Shown one piece after another: positions 9,249 through 19,104 of a DNA stretch of 44,728 bases; the first letter of the stretch is position 1; every line of letters starts with the position of its first letter. The translations under genes and the position numbers were made by a program. Under the pieces are notes generated by a model, which worked only from the letters and a program-made list of their open reading frames with translations, searched no databases and was not told the origin of the DNA. The DNA is from Opitutaceae bacterium. GTDB lineage: Bacteria > Verrucomicrobiota > Verrucomicrobiia > Opitutales > Opitutaceae. Where the stretch lies: assembly GCA_016794625.1 (NCBI GenBank), contig JAEUGY010000048.1:1-44728 (forward strand), given 5' to 3'.

Positions 9249-12200
9249 AGGCGCGACTGGCAGCCATCGGACCCGCCCTGGTATTCGCGTCGACCGTGTT
9301 GCTGGTGTCCATCGCGCCGGCGCAGACCACCGACGACTACGCGGCGGTTCGAGCCCGGCTTCGCGCTGCTCAGACCGGCGGCGACCGCCTGGATGCCAAC
9401 GATCCGGTTCTGGCAGCCAAAGTCTCCGCGCTCAACAATAGCGCTCAAACCCACTGGAACAACCTGAACAAGGCGTCCGCACGCACCCTCCTCTGGAGCG
9501 ACCTGACGATTTCCCCGACAAAGTCTGACACGATCACCCCCGTGTTTGAACGCCTCAAGACCCTTGCGGCCGCCTTCGCAACGCCGGGGGCCGCACTCAA
9601 GGGCAACCCCGCGCTCCGCGACGACATCGTCTCCGGCTTGGAGTGGCTCAACCGCAATCACTACAGCCTAGGTCGGTCGTATTACGACAACTGGTTCCCG
9701 TGGCACCTCGCGGTACCACTCAACCTCGTCGACATTTTCGCCTGCCTCCACGACGGTCTCGATGCCCAAACGCGGATCCGGCTCTATGCCGCCTACGCGT
9801 CCGCGGTTGATTTCTATCAAGCCAGTGCCGGCCCCACCTATGCCAACACCGGGGCCAATCGCGTCTGGCGCTCGCGCATCGACGTTGGTCTTGGTGCCGC
9901 GCTCGAAAGCGCCCCGCGCCTCGCCAGCGGTCGGGATAAACTCTCGGTCGTCCTCCCGTACGTGACCATCGGTGACGGTTTCTACGCGGACGGTTCATTC
10001 ATCCAGCATAACACCCATAGCTACACCGGCGGCTACGGTCTTTACCTGATCAGCGAGCTTTCCGCCGTCCTCGAAGCCATCGCCGCCACCCCTTGGGCGG
10101 TGACGGATTCCAATGTGGCCAATGTGTTCCGCTGGGTCGACGAGGCCTACGCGCCGGTGATGTTCCGCGGTGCGATCATGGACTGCACCCGTGGTCGGGA
10201 AATCTCGCGGGCGGGATCGACCGACCACGCCTCCGGCCATCCGACCCTGACCGCCATCGCGCGCGTCGCCCAATTCGCTGAGCCCGCCGCGGCGGCGCGT
10301 CTCCGCTCGCGGATCAAAGGTCAACTCCAGTCCGACGTTTTCCGGAATTTCCTGAACACCGTCGGACTGTCGGCGGCGGGCCTGGTCAAACCAATCCTCG
10401 ATGACCCCACGTTGCCCGCCGCGCCCGCCCTCACCGGCTGTTTCGTATTCTCCGGCATGGACCGCGTGGTTCATCATCGCGGCTCCTGGGCCTACGCAGT
10501 CAGCCTATCTTCGAAACGGATTTCCAAATACGAGAGCATCAACGCAGAGAACCTCCGGGGGTGGCACCTCGGTGACGGAGCCGCATACCTCTACAATGGA
10601 GATCTTGGACACTACGCCGACCAATACTGGCCGACCGCAGATCCCTACCGCCTCGCAGGCATCACGGTCGACAAGCGAACCCGGACCAACGCCGGCACCA
10701 GCAGCCCCAACACCATCGATCCCCGCACCACCCGGGCGTGGGTCGGAGGTTCCACGGTGCTCGGCGAATTCGGCAGCGCTGGCATGGATCATGAGGCGGC
10801 GCAATCCGACCTCCGCGCCAGAAAATCCTGGTTCTTCTTTGACAACGAGGTCGTTCAACTCGGTGCTGGCATCGTCACGAGCACGGCGAACCCCCACCGC
10901 GTCGAGACCATCGTCGAACATCGTCAGCTCACCGCTGCAGGCAGCAGCGGTCCCGCCACGTTCACCGCCAACGGCGTCGTCCGTGCGGCCCTTCCCGCCG
11001 CCCAGGAGTCGCTCGACGCGGTCCGTTACGCTCACCTCGCCCTGCCGAAGCTGGCCGCGTACGGCAACGCCGACATCGGTTACGTTTTCCCGACCGGCCC
11101 TGTCCTCCATGTTCTCCGCGAGGCTCGAACCGGTAGCTACAATCTCATCAACCAGGGTCCGTTCACCAATTCCAACAACCAGACGCGGTCCTATCTGACC
11201 CTTTGGTTCGATCATGGCGCTGAACTCACCGGCAGCGGCGCCGCTTACGCCTACGTCGTTCTCCCTGGAGCGAGTGCGACTCAAACCGCCGCCTACTCAC
11301 AGACTCCCGACGTTGAGATCCTCGTCAACACGATCCATGTCCAGGCGGTTCGCGATCGAAAGCTCAGGGCCACGGGCATCAATTTTTGGTCCGCAGGCAC
11401 GGTGGATGGCATCGTCTGTGACCAGCCAGCCTCCCTCACCCTTCTTGAGCGCGAGGGACAACTTCACCTCGGGTTCTCTGATCCGACGCAGGAAACCACC
11501 ACCGCTGTCACGCTTGAGTTCCCTTATTCGGGAGTGTCCGTCGTCGCTCGAGATCCCCTCGTCACGGTCCTCTCTCTTTCCCCGCGCCTGCGTCTGAGTT
11601 TCGCCGTCGCTGGTACACGCGGTCGGAGCCTCGCGGTCGTCGTCCAACTCAGAGGGACACCGTCCTCCGCGCCCGTTGTCCGGCAAAACCCCTCCCCACT
11701 CGCACTTCCCGCCGGTTCGACCGCCGCCTTCAATGTCGGCGTCGCCGCCGAACCCGCGCCTTCGTATCAGTGGAGTAAGAACGGCGCGCCGGTTGCAGGT
11801 GCGACCTCCGACACCCTCATCCTGAGTGGCATCACCGCAAGCGACGCCGGCGACTACACCTGCACCCTCACCAACCCACTGGGCACTGTGACCACGCGGC
11901 CCGCCTCACTTGAGCTCACCACGCCACCCGCCAGCCCCACCCGCCTCACCAATCTCTCCGTGCGCAGCCTCGCCGGCACCGGTGCGCAAACGCTCACGGT
12001 CGGCTTTGTCATCGGCCGTGGGGAGGTGCCCGCGGATTCGAAATCCCTCCTCCTTCGGGGAATCGGTCCAACCTTGGCCGCCTTCGGTTTGGCCGCCCCG
12101 CTCGCCGACCCCTCGGTCACTCTGTTCGCTGAACAGACCAAACTATCGTCGAATGACGATTGGGCCGGTGAGCCGCTGATTGCCGCGGCAAGCGCGTCGG

Positions 12201-12754
12201 TCGGCGCCTTCCCCTTGGCCGGCCCCACGAGCAAGGACGCCGCACTTGTCCGCTCCGGCATGGGGGCCGGGGCGTACACCCTCCAGATCAGCGGCCCGGA
12301 ATCCGGAGTCGCCCTCGGCGAAATCTACGACACCACGCCCGGAGCGGCATTTACCCCCACAACCTCGCGTTTGATCAACGTCTCCGCACGCAGCTTCGTA
12401 GGCGTTGGGGGCGACCGTCTCATCACCGGATTCGTCATCGCCGGGCTTTCCCCGCAGACCGTCTTGGTGCGCGCCATCGGTGGCACGCTCGCTGCCTTCG
12501 GCGTCGCTGGGTCGCTCGACAACCCCCGGCTGGAGCTCTTTTCCGGCTCGACCAAGTTGCTTGAGAACGACGACTGGTCCGGCAATCCCTCCCTCTCGTC
12601 GACAGCGGCGCGCGTCGGAGCCTTCATCCTGCCAGTCGCGTCTAAGGACGCGGCGCTGGTTGCCACCCTCCCACCCGGGGCCTACACCGCGCAAGTCACC
12701 GGCGTGGCCGAAACCACTGGCATCGCCCTTGTCGAAGTATACGAAGTCCCATGA
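9245..12754 (+). CDS. Secreted polysaccharide lyase family 8 with Ig-like domain and two C-terminal repeats
   Basis: A large secreted lyase of 1,169 residues. Signal peptide at 1-27; PL8 alpha/alpha toroid plus beta-sandwich modules to about 790; an Ig-like domain (about 805-898, with YQWSKNGAPV and DAGDYTCTLTNPLG); then two homologous repeats at about 899-1040 and 1041-1169, each with a GFVI, TLAAFG, NDDW, SKDAAL, GAYT order. Catalytic residues fit PL8: Asn205 (NTGANR), His255 (GSFIQH) and Tyr264 (TGGYG), with spacing identical to the N349/H399/Y408 set of Streptococcus pneumoniae hyaluronate lyase. PL8 enzymes act by beta-elimination on hyaluronan, chondroitin, xanthan or related uronic-acid polymers; which one cannot be read here. 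Starts within the preceding stop (ATGA). Confidence 0.9.
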   Translation: MKARLAAIGPALVFASTVLLVSIAPAQTTDDYAAVRARLRAAQTGGDRLDANDPVLAAKVSALNNSAQTHWNNLNKASARTLLWSDLTISPTKSDTITPVFERLKTLAAAFATPGAALKGNPALRDDIVSGLEWLNRNHYSLGRSYYDNWFPWHLAVPLNLVDIFACLHDGLDAQTRIRLYAAYASAVDFYQASAGPTYANTGANRVWRSRIDVGLGAALESAPRLASGRDKLSVVLPYVTIGDGFYADGSFIQHNTHSYTGGYGLYLISELSAVLEAIAATPWAVTDSNVANVFRWVDEAYAPVMFRGAIMDCTRGREISRAGSTDHASGHPTLTAIARVAQFAEPAAAARLRSRIKGQLQSDVFRNFLNTVGLSAAGLVKPILDDPTLPAAPALTGCFVFSGMDRVVHHRGSWAYAVSLSSKRISKYESINAENLRGWHLGDGAAYLYNGDLGHYADQYWPTADPYRLAGITVDKRTRTNAGTSSPNTIDPRTTRAWVGGSTVLGEFGSAGMDHEAAQSDLRARKSWFFFDNEVVQLGAGIVTSTANPHRVETIVEHRQLTAAGSSGPATFTANGVVRAALPAAQESLDAVRYAHLALPKLAAYGNADIGYVFPTGPVLHVLREARTGSYNLINQGPFTNSNNQTRSYLTLWFDHGAELTGSGAAYAYVVLPGASATQTAAYSQTPDVEILVNTIHVQAVRDRKLRATGINFWSAGTVDGIVCDQPASLTLLEREGQLHLGFSDPTQETTTAVTLEFPYSGVSVVARDPLVTVLSLSPRLRLSFAVAGTRGRSLAVVVQLRGTPSSAPVVRQNPSPLALPAGSTAAFNVGVAAEPAPSYQWSKNGAPVAGATSDTLILSGITASDAGDYTCTLTNPLGTVTTRPASLELTTPPASPTRLTNLSVRSLAGTGAQTLTVGFVIGRGEVPADSKSLLLRGIGPTLAAFGLAAPLADPSVTLFAEQTKLSSNDDWAGEPLIAAASASVGAFPLAGPTSKDAALVRSGMGAGAYTLQISGPESGVALGEIYDTTPGAAFTPTTSRLINVSARSFVGVGGDRLITGFVIAGLSPQTVLVRAIGGTLAAFGVAGSLDNPRLELFSGSTKLLENDDWSGNPSLSSTAARVGAFILPVASKDAALVATLPPGAYTAQVTGVAETTGIALVEVYEVP

Positions 12755-14676
12755 CAACTCTCCCTCTATTTTCATACCGCGGAAGACCGTTGACTACCTT
12801 GCTCCTTTTCTCCGCCGCCTTGTTCTCCGCCAGCTTCGCGGCGGACACACCGCCCCGAGTCGATTCTTCGGAGTGGCTGAAGGAAGTCGCCGCGGCCCTG
12901 CCCGAGGAGCCTCGCGGATGGGGCGCCCGCGCCACCGATCGTGATCTTTGGACGCGGGCCGCCGCGACCGTGCCGGCAGCGGAGTTGATCGCCGCCGCAC
13001 TCGAGGCAGCCAAGACTCCAACGCCCGCCCTACCGGACGAGCTCTACCTCCGCTACTCGCGCGATGGAAACCGCGTCGAGTACCAAAGGGCAAATCTCGT
13101 TCGCATGGGACGCGTCAACTTGTTCGCCTGGGCCGAGGGCGTGGAACACCGGGGTCGTTTTCTGCCCGCTCTCGCTCGCGAGATCGAGGCCATGCTGGAA
13201 GAAAGGACCTGGGTGCTGCCGGCGCACGATCCCAACCTGAACAATTTTGAGGGTCGCTGGACGGAAGTGGATTTGATGGTCGCGATGAAAGGCTGGTCCC
13301 TCGCCACGGTCGCCTACTGGCATGCTGAAGCGTTGCCTCCTGCATTGCTGGAAAAACTGCGGGCCGAGCTGGAGCGCCGCGTGATCCGGCCGTTCCTCTC
13401 CGTCGCGCGCGGAGGACCGGGAAGCGACGGCATGTGGTGGCTGCGGGGTGACAACAACTGGAACTCCGTCTGCCACGCAGGGGTCGTCGGCACGGCGCTC
13501 GCGATCGTGCGATCGAGACAGGAGCGCGCTGAGGTCGTCCGCCACGCGGCGGTCAACCTCGAGTACTTCCTGCGCGGCTTCACGCCCGACGGCTATTGCA
13601 GCGAGGGAATCGGCTATTGGAACTATGGATTCGGTCACTTCACGATGGTGTCGGAAACCCTGGCCGACGCGACGGGCGGCCGCGTGCGGCCGTTGGCGGG
13701 CGATCATGCCTTGCGTGTCGCGGGTTACCCGGCGGGATTTCAGATCCTTTCCGGCGTGTATCCTGCATTTGCTGACATGGACGTGAAGGACCGGCCATCG
13801 AGCTGGTTCGGTGCGCTCGCCGTTCGCCAGGTCTTCCCCAAGCCTCTCGGCATGAAGGTTTGGAATTTGACAGTCAACGACCTGCGATCCCTGCAAACCT
13901 ACGAGGCCGCGATGAAGGTCTTCATGCCCCTGGCAACCGCCGGCCTGCCACCGGCGCCGGCGCCACGCATCCAGGCGTCTCATCACTGGTTCGCCGACGC
14001 CCAGGTCTACACTGGGCGCGCGTCCCCGACGTTCGGCGCCGCCATCAAGGGCGGCCACAATGCCGAACAACACAATCACAACGACCTCGGCTCGTACGTC
14101 GTCGCCGCCGGTGACCGGGCCGTGCTGGTCGATCCCGGGCTCGAAGTCTACACTGCGCGCACCTTCGGGCCGGATCGCTATGTTTCGAAGGTCTTGAGCT
14201 CCTACGGCCACGCAGTCCCGGTGGTGGCGGGACAGTTGCAGCAGCCTGGCCGGGAATTCGCCGCGAAGGTGGTCTCAACCGCCTTCAGCGAGAAGGAGGA
14301 CACCGTGGTCCTGGATCTGAGCAAGGCCTACGCGGTGCCAACACTCAAATCCCTGATCCGCTCCTTCACCCTGCGCCGCCAGCCGAAGGCGGAGATCGTC
14401 GTCACCGACACCGTGGAATTCTTCGAGCCCGCCGCATTCGAGACCGCGCTCATCACCTTCGAGAAGTGGCGGGAGCGCAAACCCGGCCAGCTGACCGTGG
14501 GCGAGGGCGCATCCGCTCTGAAGGTGGAAGTCAAGGTGGAGGGCGGCTCGTGGAAACTCCGCCCTGAGCTGCTGCAGGAGGATCTGCCGGCCGGTCGCAT
14601 TCCCACCCGCCTCGGCCTGACCATGGATACGACCCTTCGCTCCGCAACCATCGCGGTCAGGATCTCTCCCAACTGA
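12751..14676 (+). CDS. Heparinase II/III-family polysaccharide lyase
   Basis: A 641-residue secreted protein with a signal peptide (hydrophobic LLLFSAALFSASFA ending around residue 31), an alpha/alpha toroid and a C-terminal heparinase II/III-like beta-sandwich. Seen: RGDNNWNSVCHAGVVGTAL, EGIGYWNYGFGHF in the toroid and GGHNAEQHNHNDLGSY with AVLVDPG in the beta domain, where the His-Asn block normally contributes to catalysis or metal binding. Relatives cleave heparan, alginate or other uronic-acid polymers by beta-elimination. The ATG overlaps the stop of the PL8 gene. Two different lyases back to back suggest sequential attack on one polymer. The exact PL family number cannot be assigned by eye. 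Confidence 0.83.
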   Translation: MTTLPLFSYRGRPLTTLLLFSAALFSASFAADTPPRVDSSEWLKEVAAALPEEPRGWGARATDRDLWTRAAATVPAAELIAAALEAAKTPTPALPDELYLRYSRDGNRVEYQRANLVRMGRVNLFAWAEGVEHRGRFLPALAREIEAMLEERTWVLPAHDPNLNNFEGRWTEVDLMVAMKGWSLATVAYWHAEALPPALLEKLRAELERRVIRPFLSVARGGPGSDGMWWLRGDNNWNSVCHAGVVGTALAIVRSRQERAEVVRHAAVNLEYFLRGFTPDGYCSEGIGYWNYGFGHFTMVSETLADATGGRVRPLAGDHALRVAGYPAGFQILSGVYPAFADMDVKDRPSSWFGALAVRQVFPKPLGMKVWNLTVNDLRSLQTYEAAMKVFMPLATAGLPPAPAPRIQASHHWFADAQVYTGRASPTFGAAIKGGHNAEQHNHNDLGSYVVAAGDRAVLVDPGLEVYTARTFGPDRYVSKVLSSYGHAVPVVAGQLQQPGREFAAKVVSTAFSEKEDTVVLDLSKAYAVPTLKSLIRSFTLRRQPKAEIVVTDTVEFFEPAAFETALITFEKWRERKPGQLTVGEGASALKVEVKVEGGSWKLRPELLQEDLPAGRIPTRLGLTMDTTLRSATIAVRISPN

Positions 14677-14718
14677 AGCGTCACGGTTGGGGCGAAAACC
14701 GGATCACTGCGAAAGAGT

Positions 14719-16701
14719 ATGCCTACCCTCGACCTCTCCAACATACCTTGGGTCCTCACCGGTTGGCGCCCCTTTGCCTGGAAGCTGCGGCAGTCCGCCG
14801 AGACCGGTGGTTTCCTTTTGCCCGACCATGGACCCTTTCCAGCCCGGTTGCCTGGCAGTGTGCAGGAGAACCTGCGCCGCGCGGGGGAAATTCCTGATTG
14901 GCACATCGGCCGCAATTCGCTCGCCATCGAATGGATTGAGCATCGGCACTGGATGTTCTCCGCGGAACTCCCGCCGCTCGCCTGCGTCGGCGCGTCGTCC
15001 GTCGTCTTTCGGGCCGAGGTGCTGGATCACCATGGCTGGGTTCTGCTCAATGGAGCGGTGGTCGGGGAGTTTTGTGGATCCCACCGGCCGGCCGCGATTG
15101 ACCTGGGCAATTCCCTGGCGATGCCTGGGCCGCATCAGTTGGCGATCGTCTTTGCTTTGCCGCCGGAGGGACAGGGCCAGATGGGCTCCACGTTAAAGGC
15201 GATCGACTTCAAGCCGCGCTACAGCTTCGGCTGGGACTGGTGCGTGCGGATGGTGCCAATCGGTGCCGGCGGGCGTCTCGAGCTGGAAACGAAAGAGTCG
15301 CCCGCGCCACCCGCACTCCTCGGAACGGTCACCGACGTTTCGGCGGATTTGGCCCAGGGCACCGTGTCCTTCACTGTAATCGCGGGCGATGCGAAACCGG
15401 ACCACGAGGTCAGGGCAACCGTGGGACGGCACGGCCGGACGTTGGCCTCGTCCCTGACTCCGCTGGCGACGGGCGAACAACGTCTGGACCTCACGGTCGA
15501 AGACCCGGAACTTTGGTGGCCCTGTGGCGAGGGGACCCAGCCGCTCTACGACGTGGAAGTCGCCGTGACCTGCGGCGGCCAGATTGTCAGGGAATGGACC
15601 CGCAGGGTCGGCTTCAAGCGCGTGGAATGGCGCCCCTGCGCGGGGGCCCCGGTCGGCGCGCTGCCGTGGCTCTGCATCGTCAACGGACGGGCGATCTTTC
15701 TCCAGGGGGTCAATTGGACTCCGGTCCGCATGGGGTACATGGATACCACCATCGAGGAGATCGAGCGCCTAGTTTCGCTTTACGAGGGGATGGGCTGCAA
15801 CCTGCTTCGCGTCTGGGGCGGCGGTCACCTGGAGACACCGGAGTTTTATGCCGCCTGTGATCGGGCGGGTCTGATGGTCTGGCAGGAGTTTCCGCTGAGC
15901 TCCTCGGGGATCGACAGTAGCCCGCCCTCCGCCCCGGAATTCGTGGCCGAACTGGTTGAGGTGGCCCGGCACTACCTCCGCTCCCGCCAGCACCACGCCT
16001 GCCTGCTGATGTGGTGCGGTGGAAACGAGCTGCATCACGATGAACTCTTCCTTGGAGGCAAGCGTCGGATCCCGTTGACGCTCGAACACCCCGCACTGAC
16101 CGCGCTGGCGGCTTTGGTGTCGGTGGAGGATCCATGCCATCGCTTTCTTCCGACATCGCCCTACGGCCCGCGCTTTCACTCCGTGCGCGAGGAGTTTGGC
16201 CAGGGACTGCATCATGAGGTCCACGGCCCGTGGGGACTGGACGGCCACCTGCAGCCGGGGGAATGGGAAGCGTATTGGCGTGATGACGATGCGCTTTTCC
16301 GTGGTGAAACCGGTGTGGCGGGAGCCAGCAGCCTCGCGCTCATCCGCCGCTACGCCGGAGGTGAAGCCACCTGGCCTCCCGGGAGCGCCCTGTGGCAACA
16401 TTCGTCCGGGTGGTGGACGCAGGCGAACCGACTCGGGGCCCGCTTCGCGAGCCTTAGCGGGGACGACGCCTTGGCGGCCTACGTGGAATTCACGCGCCGC
16501 GAGCAGGCTGAAAAGCTGGCCTGCGCGGTGCGGGCCAAAAAAGCACAATTCCCGCGTTGCGGCGGGTTCCTCATCTGGATGGGCCACGATGCCTTCCCCT
16601 GCCTTGCCAACACCTCGTTGATCGAGTTTGACCACCGCCTCAAGCCCGCGGCCCACGCCATCGCGGCGGTTTTTCACACTCGACCCGGTTCCCTTTCATG
16701 A
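14719..16701 (+). CDS. GH2 beta-mannosidase-like glycoside hydrolase
   Basis: A 660-residue GH2 enzyme with N-terminal sugar-binding fold (WHIGRNSLAIEW, DFKPRYSFGWDWCVR), an immunoglobulin-like middle domain ending ELWWPCGEGTQPLYDV, and a TIM barrel. The barrel shows GVNWTPVRMGYMD, NLLRVWGGGHLETPEFY, the acid/base Glu437 in WCGGNELHHDE and the probable nucleophile Glu530 in FRGETGV. The DWCVR and WCGGNE motifs are typical of beta-mannosidases. It is shorter than the usual 800-900 residues because the C-terminal beta domains are missing or reduced. No signal peptide, so a cytoplasmic exo-enzyme releasing mannose from imported oligosaccharides is likely. The stop overlaps the sulfatase start (ATGA). 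Confidence 0.88.
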   Translation: MPTLDLSNIPWVLTGWRPFAWKLRQSAETGGFLLPDHGPFPARLPGSVQENLRRAGEIPDWHIGRNSLAIEWIEHRHWMFSAELPPLACVGASSVVFRAEVLDHHGWVLLNGAVVGEFCGSHRPAAIDLGNSLAMPGPHQLAIVFALPPEGQGQMGSTLKAIDFKPRYSFGWDWCVRMVPIGAGGRLELETKESPAPPALLGTVTDVSADLAQGTVSFTVIAGDAKPDHEVRATVGRHGRTLASSLTPLATGEQRLDLTVEDPELWWPCGEGTQPLYDVEVAVTCGGQIVREWTRRVGFKRVEWRPCAGAPVGALPWLCIVNGRAIFLQGVNWTPVRMGYMDTTIEEIERLVSLYEGMGCNLLRVWGGGHLETPEFYAACDRAGLMVWQEFPLSSSGIDSSPPSAPEFVAELVEVARHYLRSRQHHACLLMWCGGNELHHDELFLGGKRRIPLTLEHPALTALAALVSVEDPCHRFLPTSPYGPRFHSVREEFGQGLHHEVHGPWGLDGHLQPGEWEAYWRDDDALFRGETGVAGASSLALIRRYAGGEATWPPGSALWQHSSGWWTQANRLGARFASLSGDDALAAYVEFTRREQAEKLACAVRAKKAQFPRCGGFLIWMGHDAFPCLANTSLIEFDHRLKPAAHAIAAVFHTRPGSLS

Positions 16702-18059
16702 AACGTGTGTCCCTCGCAATTGCCTGTGTCCTTTTCGCTTCCACTTCTTGTGCCGCACAGCCCGCGCAGCGTCCGAACGTCATAGTGATCGTGACCGACG
16801 ACCAGCGTTTCGACGCCCTTGGCGTGGTGCAGCGCGAACAGGGCGACGCAGCCCGCTTTCCGTTTTTCCAGACTCCAAACCTCGACCGCCTGGCCGCTGA
16901 AGGGGCACGTTTCCGCAACGCGTTCGTGACGCATTCGCTCTGCTCGCCGAGCCGCGCCTCAATGCTCAGTGGAAAGCAGACCTTTGCCCACGGCATCCGG
17001 GACAACCGTACCCCGTTTCGTTCGGAGCACACTTGGGCGCATGCCTTGCGGGACGCCGGTTACCGGACTGGATACTTTGGCAAATGGCACATGGGAAAGC
17101 AGGAGGATCGCCCGGGTTTCACGGACACGTTCACCTTCGTCGACCAAGGCGTTTATCCCAACTGCCGATTCCTTGAGAACGGTGTTAGTGTAGATACGAA
17201 GGGCTGGGTCGATGATGTTACGACGGACCGGGCGATCGCCTATATCCGAGCAAACCGCGGGCAGCCGTTCGCGATGTTTGTCGGTTTCAAGACCCCGCAC
17301 GATGTCCGCACGCCGGCCCCGCGCCATGCCCCGCGCTACGCCGACGTCAGCATCGAGCCTCCAGTGAATCGTCATGCGCGGCCGCCATTTCCCGCCCCGC
17401 CCGCCAAGCCATGGAATCCGCGCGTGCCGGACACGTTAAACTATTTTCGCTGCCTGCAAGGCATGGACGACAACATCGGACGGGTGCTCGACACGCTGGC
17501 TGCCACCGGCCTTTCCGACGACACCTTGATCATTTTCGCCAGCGACAACGGCTACTATCTGGGTGAGCACGGGCTCGGCGACAAGCGCTCCGCTTACGAG
17601 GAGAGCATCCGCATTCCGTTACTCGTGCGCTATCCGCGCGTCGTGCGGGCAGGCCTGCTGATCGACGCGCTGGCCCTCAATTTGGACCTCACCGCCACCA
17701 TCATGGAATACGCGGGCGTGCCGGTCAGGTGGTCCCAACAGGGTCGCAGTCTGGCGCCCCTGCTGAGCGGCACGACGCCCGCCGACTGGCGACGTGACTT
17801 CTTCTACGAGAACTACCGGGATCCGGAGTATCCGGACGTGACCTTCGACCTCGTCGCGATACGGACTGAGCGGGCCAAGCGGGTGGAATACCCCGGGCAT
17901 CCGGAGTGGACGCAGGTCTTCGACCTGGTCGCGGATACCCACGAGCTGCAAAATCTCGTGGCGGAGCCGACCGCGGCCGATTTAATCAATGATTTACGGA
18001 TGCGGCTCGGTGTGTTCAAGCGTCAGGCCGGAATGACTGGCGCCCCAGTGCTGCCATGA
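16698..18059 (+). CDS. Secreted S1-family sulfatase
   Basis: A 453-residue formylglycine-dependent sulfatase. Signal peptide at residues 1-20 (cut near CAAQ). Metal-binding Asp34/Asp35 lie in VTDDQRFDALG. The activation motif C-x-P-x-R is CSPSR with Cys82 as the residue converted to formylglycine. Further conserved blocks are GYRTGYFGKWHMGK, FVGFKTPHDV, ASDNGYYLGEHG and KRSAYEESIRIPLLVRYP. It hydrolyses sulfate esters, here probably on a polysaccharide outside the cytoplasm. The anaerobic or aerobic maturase gene is not in the window. The short 453-residue form is complete. It overlaps both neighbours by ATGA, so it is translationally coupled with the GH2 and dehydrogenase genes. Confidence 0.92.
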   Translation: MKRVSLAIACVLFASTSCAAQPAQRPNVIVIVTDDQRFDALGVVQREQGDAARFPFFQTPNLDRLAAEGARFRNAFVTHSLCSPSRASMLSGKQTFAHGIRDNRTPFRSEHTWAHALRDAGYRTGYFGKWHMGKQEDRPGFTDTFTFVDQGVYPNCRFLENGVSVDTKGWVDDVTTDRAIAYIRANRGQPFAMFVGFKTPHDVRTPAPRHAPRYADVSIEPPVNRHARPPFPAPPAKPWNPRVPDTLNYFRCLQGMDDNIGRVLDTLAATGLSDDTLIIFASDNGYYLGEHGLGDKRSAYEESIRIPLLVRYPRVVRAGLLIDALALNLDLTATIMEYAGVPVRWSQQGRSLAPLLSGTTPADWRRDFFYENYRDPEYPDVTFDLVAIRTERAKRVEYPGHPEWTQVFDLVADTHELQNLVAEPTAADLINDLRMRLGVFKRQAGMTGAPVLP

Positions 18060-19081
18060 ATCATCCATCTCTAACAAGATACCGCTCCAAGCCAGGTACC
18101 GCGCTGGCTTTTCGTGCCGAACTGCTGCCTTGGTTGTTTCCACCCTCCGGGCGGGCCGCGATTGAGCGGCAGGTTGTACTGCTAACGCCTCCGTTCACTG
18201 CCGTCGATTGGCAGACTCACCGCGCCCAACTGGCCGAAGCAGAAATTTTGGTGGGCAGCTGGGGCATTCCGGTGCTCGACCGGGAAATTCTCGAGGCTAT
18301 GCCAAAACTGCGTGTGGTGCTCTACGGTGCTGGCAGCGTCCGGGGCTTCGTAACGGACGAATTCTGGCGGCGGGATATTCTGCTTTCCAGTGCGGCCAGC
18401 GCGAACGCCGGCCCGACGGCGATTTTCGCCGAGGCGATGATCATCCTCGCGCTCAAACAGACCTGGTTTTACCTGAGGCGAGGTGTGACCGACTGGGCCT
18501 ACCTCTCCGACACTGCGTCCTCAGGGGTGCATGCCGCCACCGTTGGCATCATCGGACTTAGCAGCGTCGGTCGGTTGGTGATCAAGGGGCTTCAGCGCCA
18601 CGAGCTCAGGATTCTGGCCTTTGATCCGACGGTGACGGCCGAGGAAGCCACCCGACTGGGCGTGGAACTTGCGGAATTACCCGAACTGTTTGAGCGTTGC
18701 GACGTCGTTTCGCTGCACGCTCCGCTGCTGCCGCAGACGATCGGATTGGTCGGGGCGGATCACTTGCGGCGGATGAAACCGCATGCGACTTTTGTGAACA
18801 CCGCTCGGGGCGCCATCGTGCGTGAAGCCGAATTAGTGACCGTGCTGAAGGAACGACCTGATCTGACGGCCTTGCTCGACGTAACCGATCCGGAGCCGGC
18901 CCCTGCGGACTCTCCGTTGCGCAAGCTGCCCAACGCGGTCCTGACGCCGCATATAGCCGGGGCCCGCCACCGCGAAATTGAACTTGTCGGGGGGCTTGTG
19001 CGGGAGGAGCTCGATCGTTACCTCGCAGGGCAGCCGCTTCGCTTTGCACTGGATCGGGCCCGCGTGGTCCGCATCGCCTAG
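18056..19081 (+). CDS. D-isomer-specific 2-hydroxyacid dehydrogenase (NAD-dependent type)
   Basis: A 341-residue cytoplasmic oxidoreductase. The nucleotide-binding turn reads VGIIGLSSVGRLV, with Ser where the second Gly of GxGxxG is usual. The catalytic trio is present: Arg in NTARGAIVRE, Glu in DVTDPEP and His in LTPHIAGA. Family members interconvert 2-keto and D-2-hydroxy acids with NAD(P). In this cluster it could act on an acidic product of uronic-acid catabolism, but the substrate cannot be inferred from sequence. It overlaps the sulfatase stop by ATGA and precedes the MFS gene by 23 bp. The altered glycine motif deserves note but occurs elsewhere in the family. Confidence 0.85.
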   Translation: MNHPSLTRYRSKPGTALAFRAELLPWLFPPSGRAAIERQVVLLTPPFTAVDWQTHRAQLAEAEILVGSWGIPVLDREILEAMPKLRVVLYGAGSVRGFVTDEFWRRDILLSSAASANAGPTAIFAEAMIILALKQTWFYLRRGVTDWAYLSDTASSGVHAATVGIIGLSSVGRLVIKGLQRHELRILAFDPTVTAEEATRLGVELAELPELFERCDVVSLHAPLLPQTIGLVGADHLRRMKPHATFVNTARGAIVREAELVTVLKERPDLTALLDVTDPEPAPADSPLRKLPNAVLTPHIAGARHREIELVGGLVREELDRYLAGQPLRFALDRARVVRIA

Positions 19082-19104
19082 GCCCCATCCGCAACCCCTT
19101 TACC

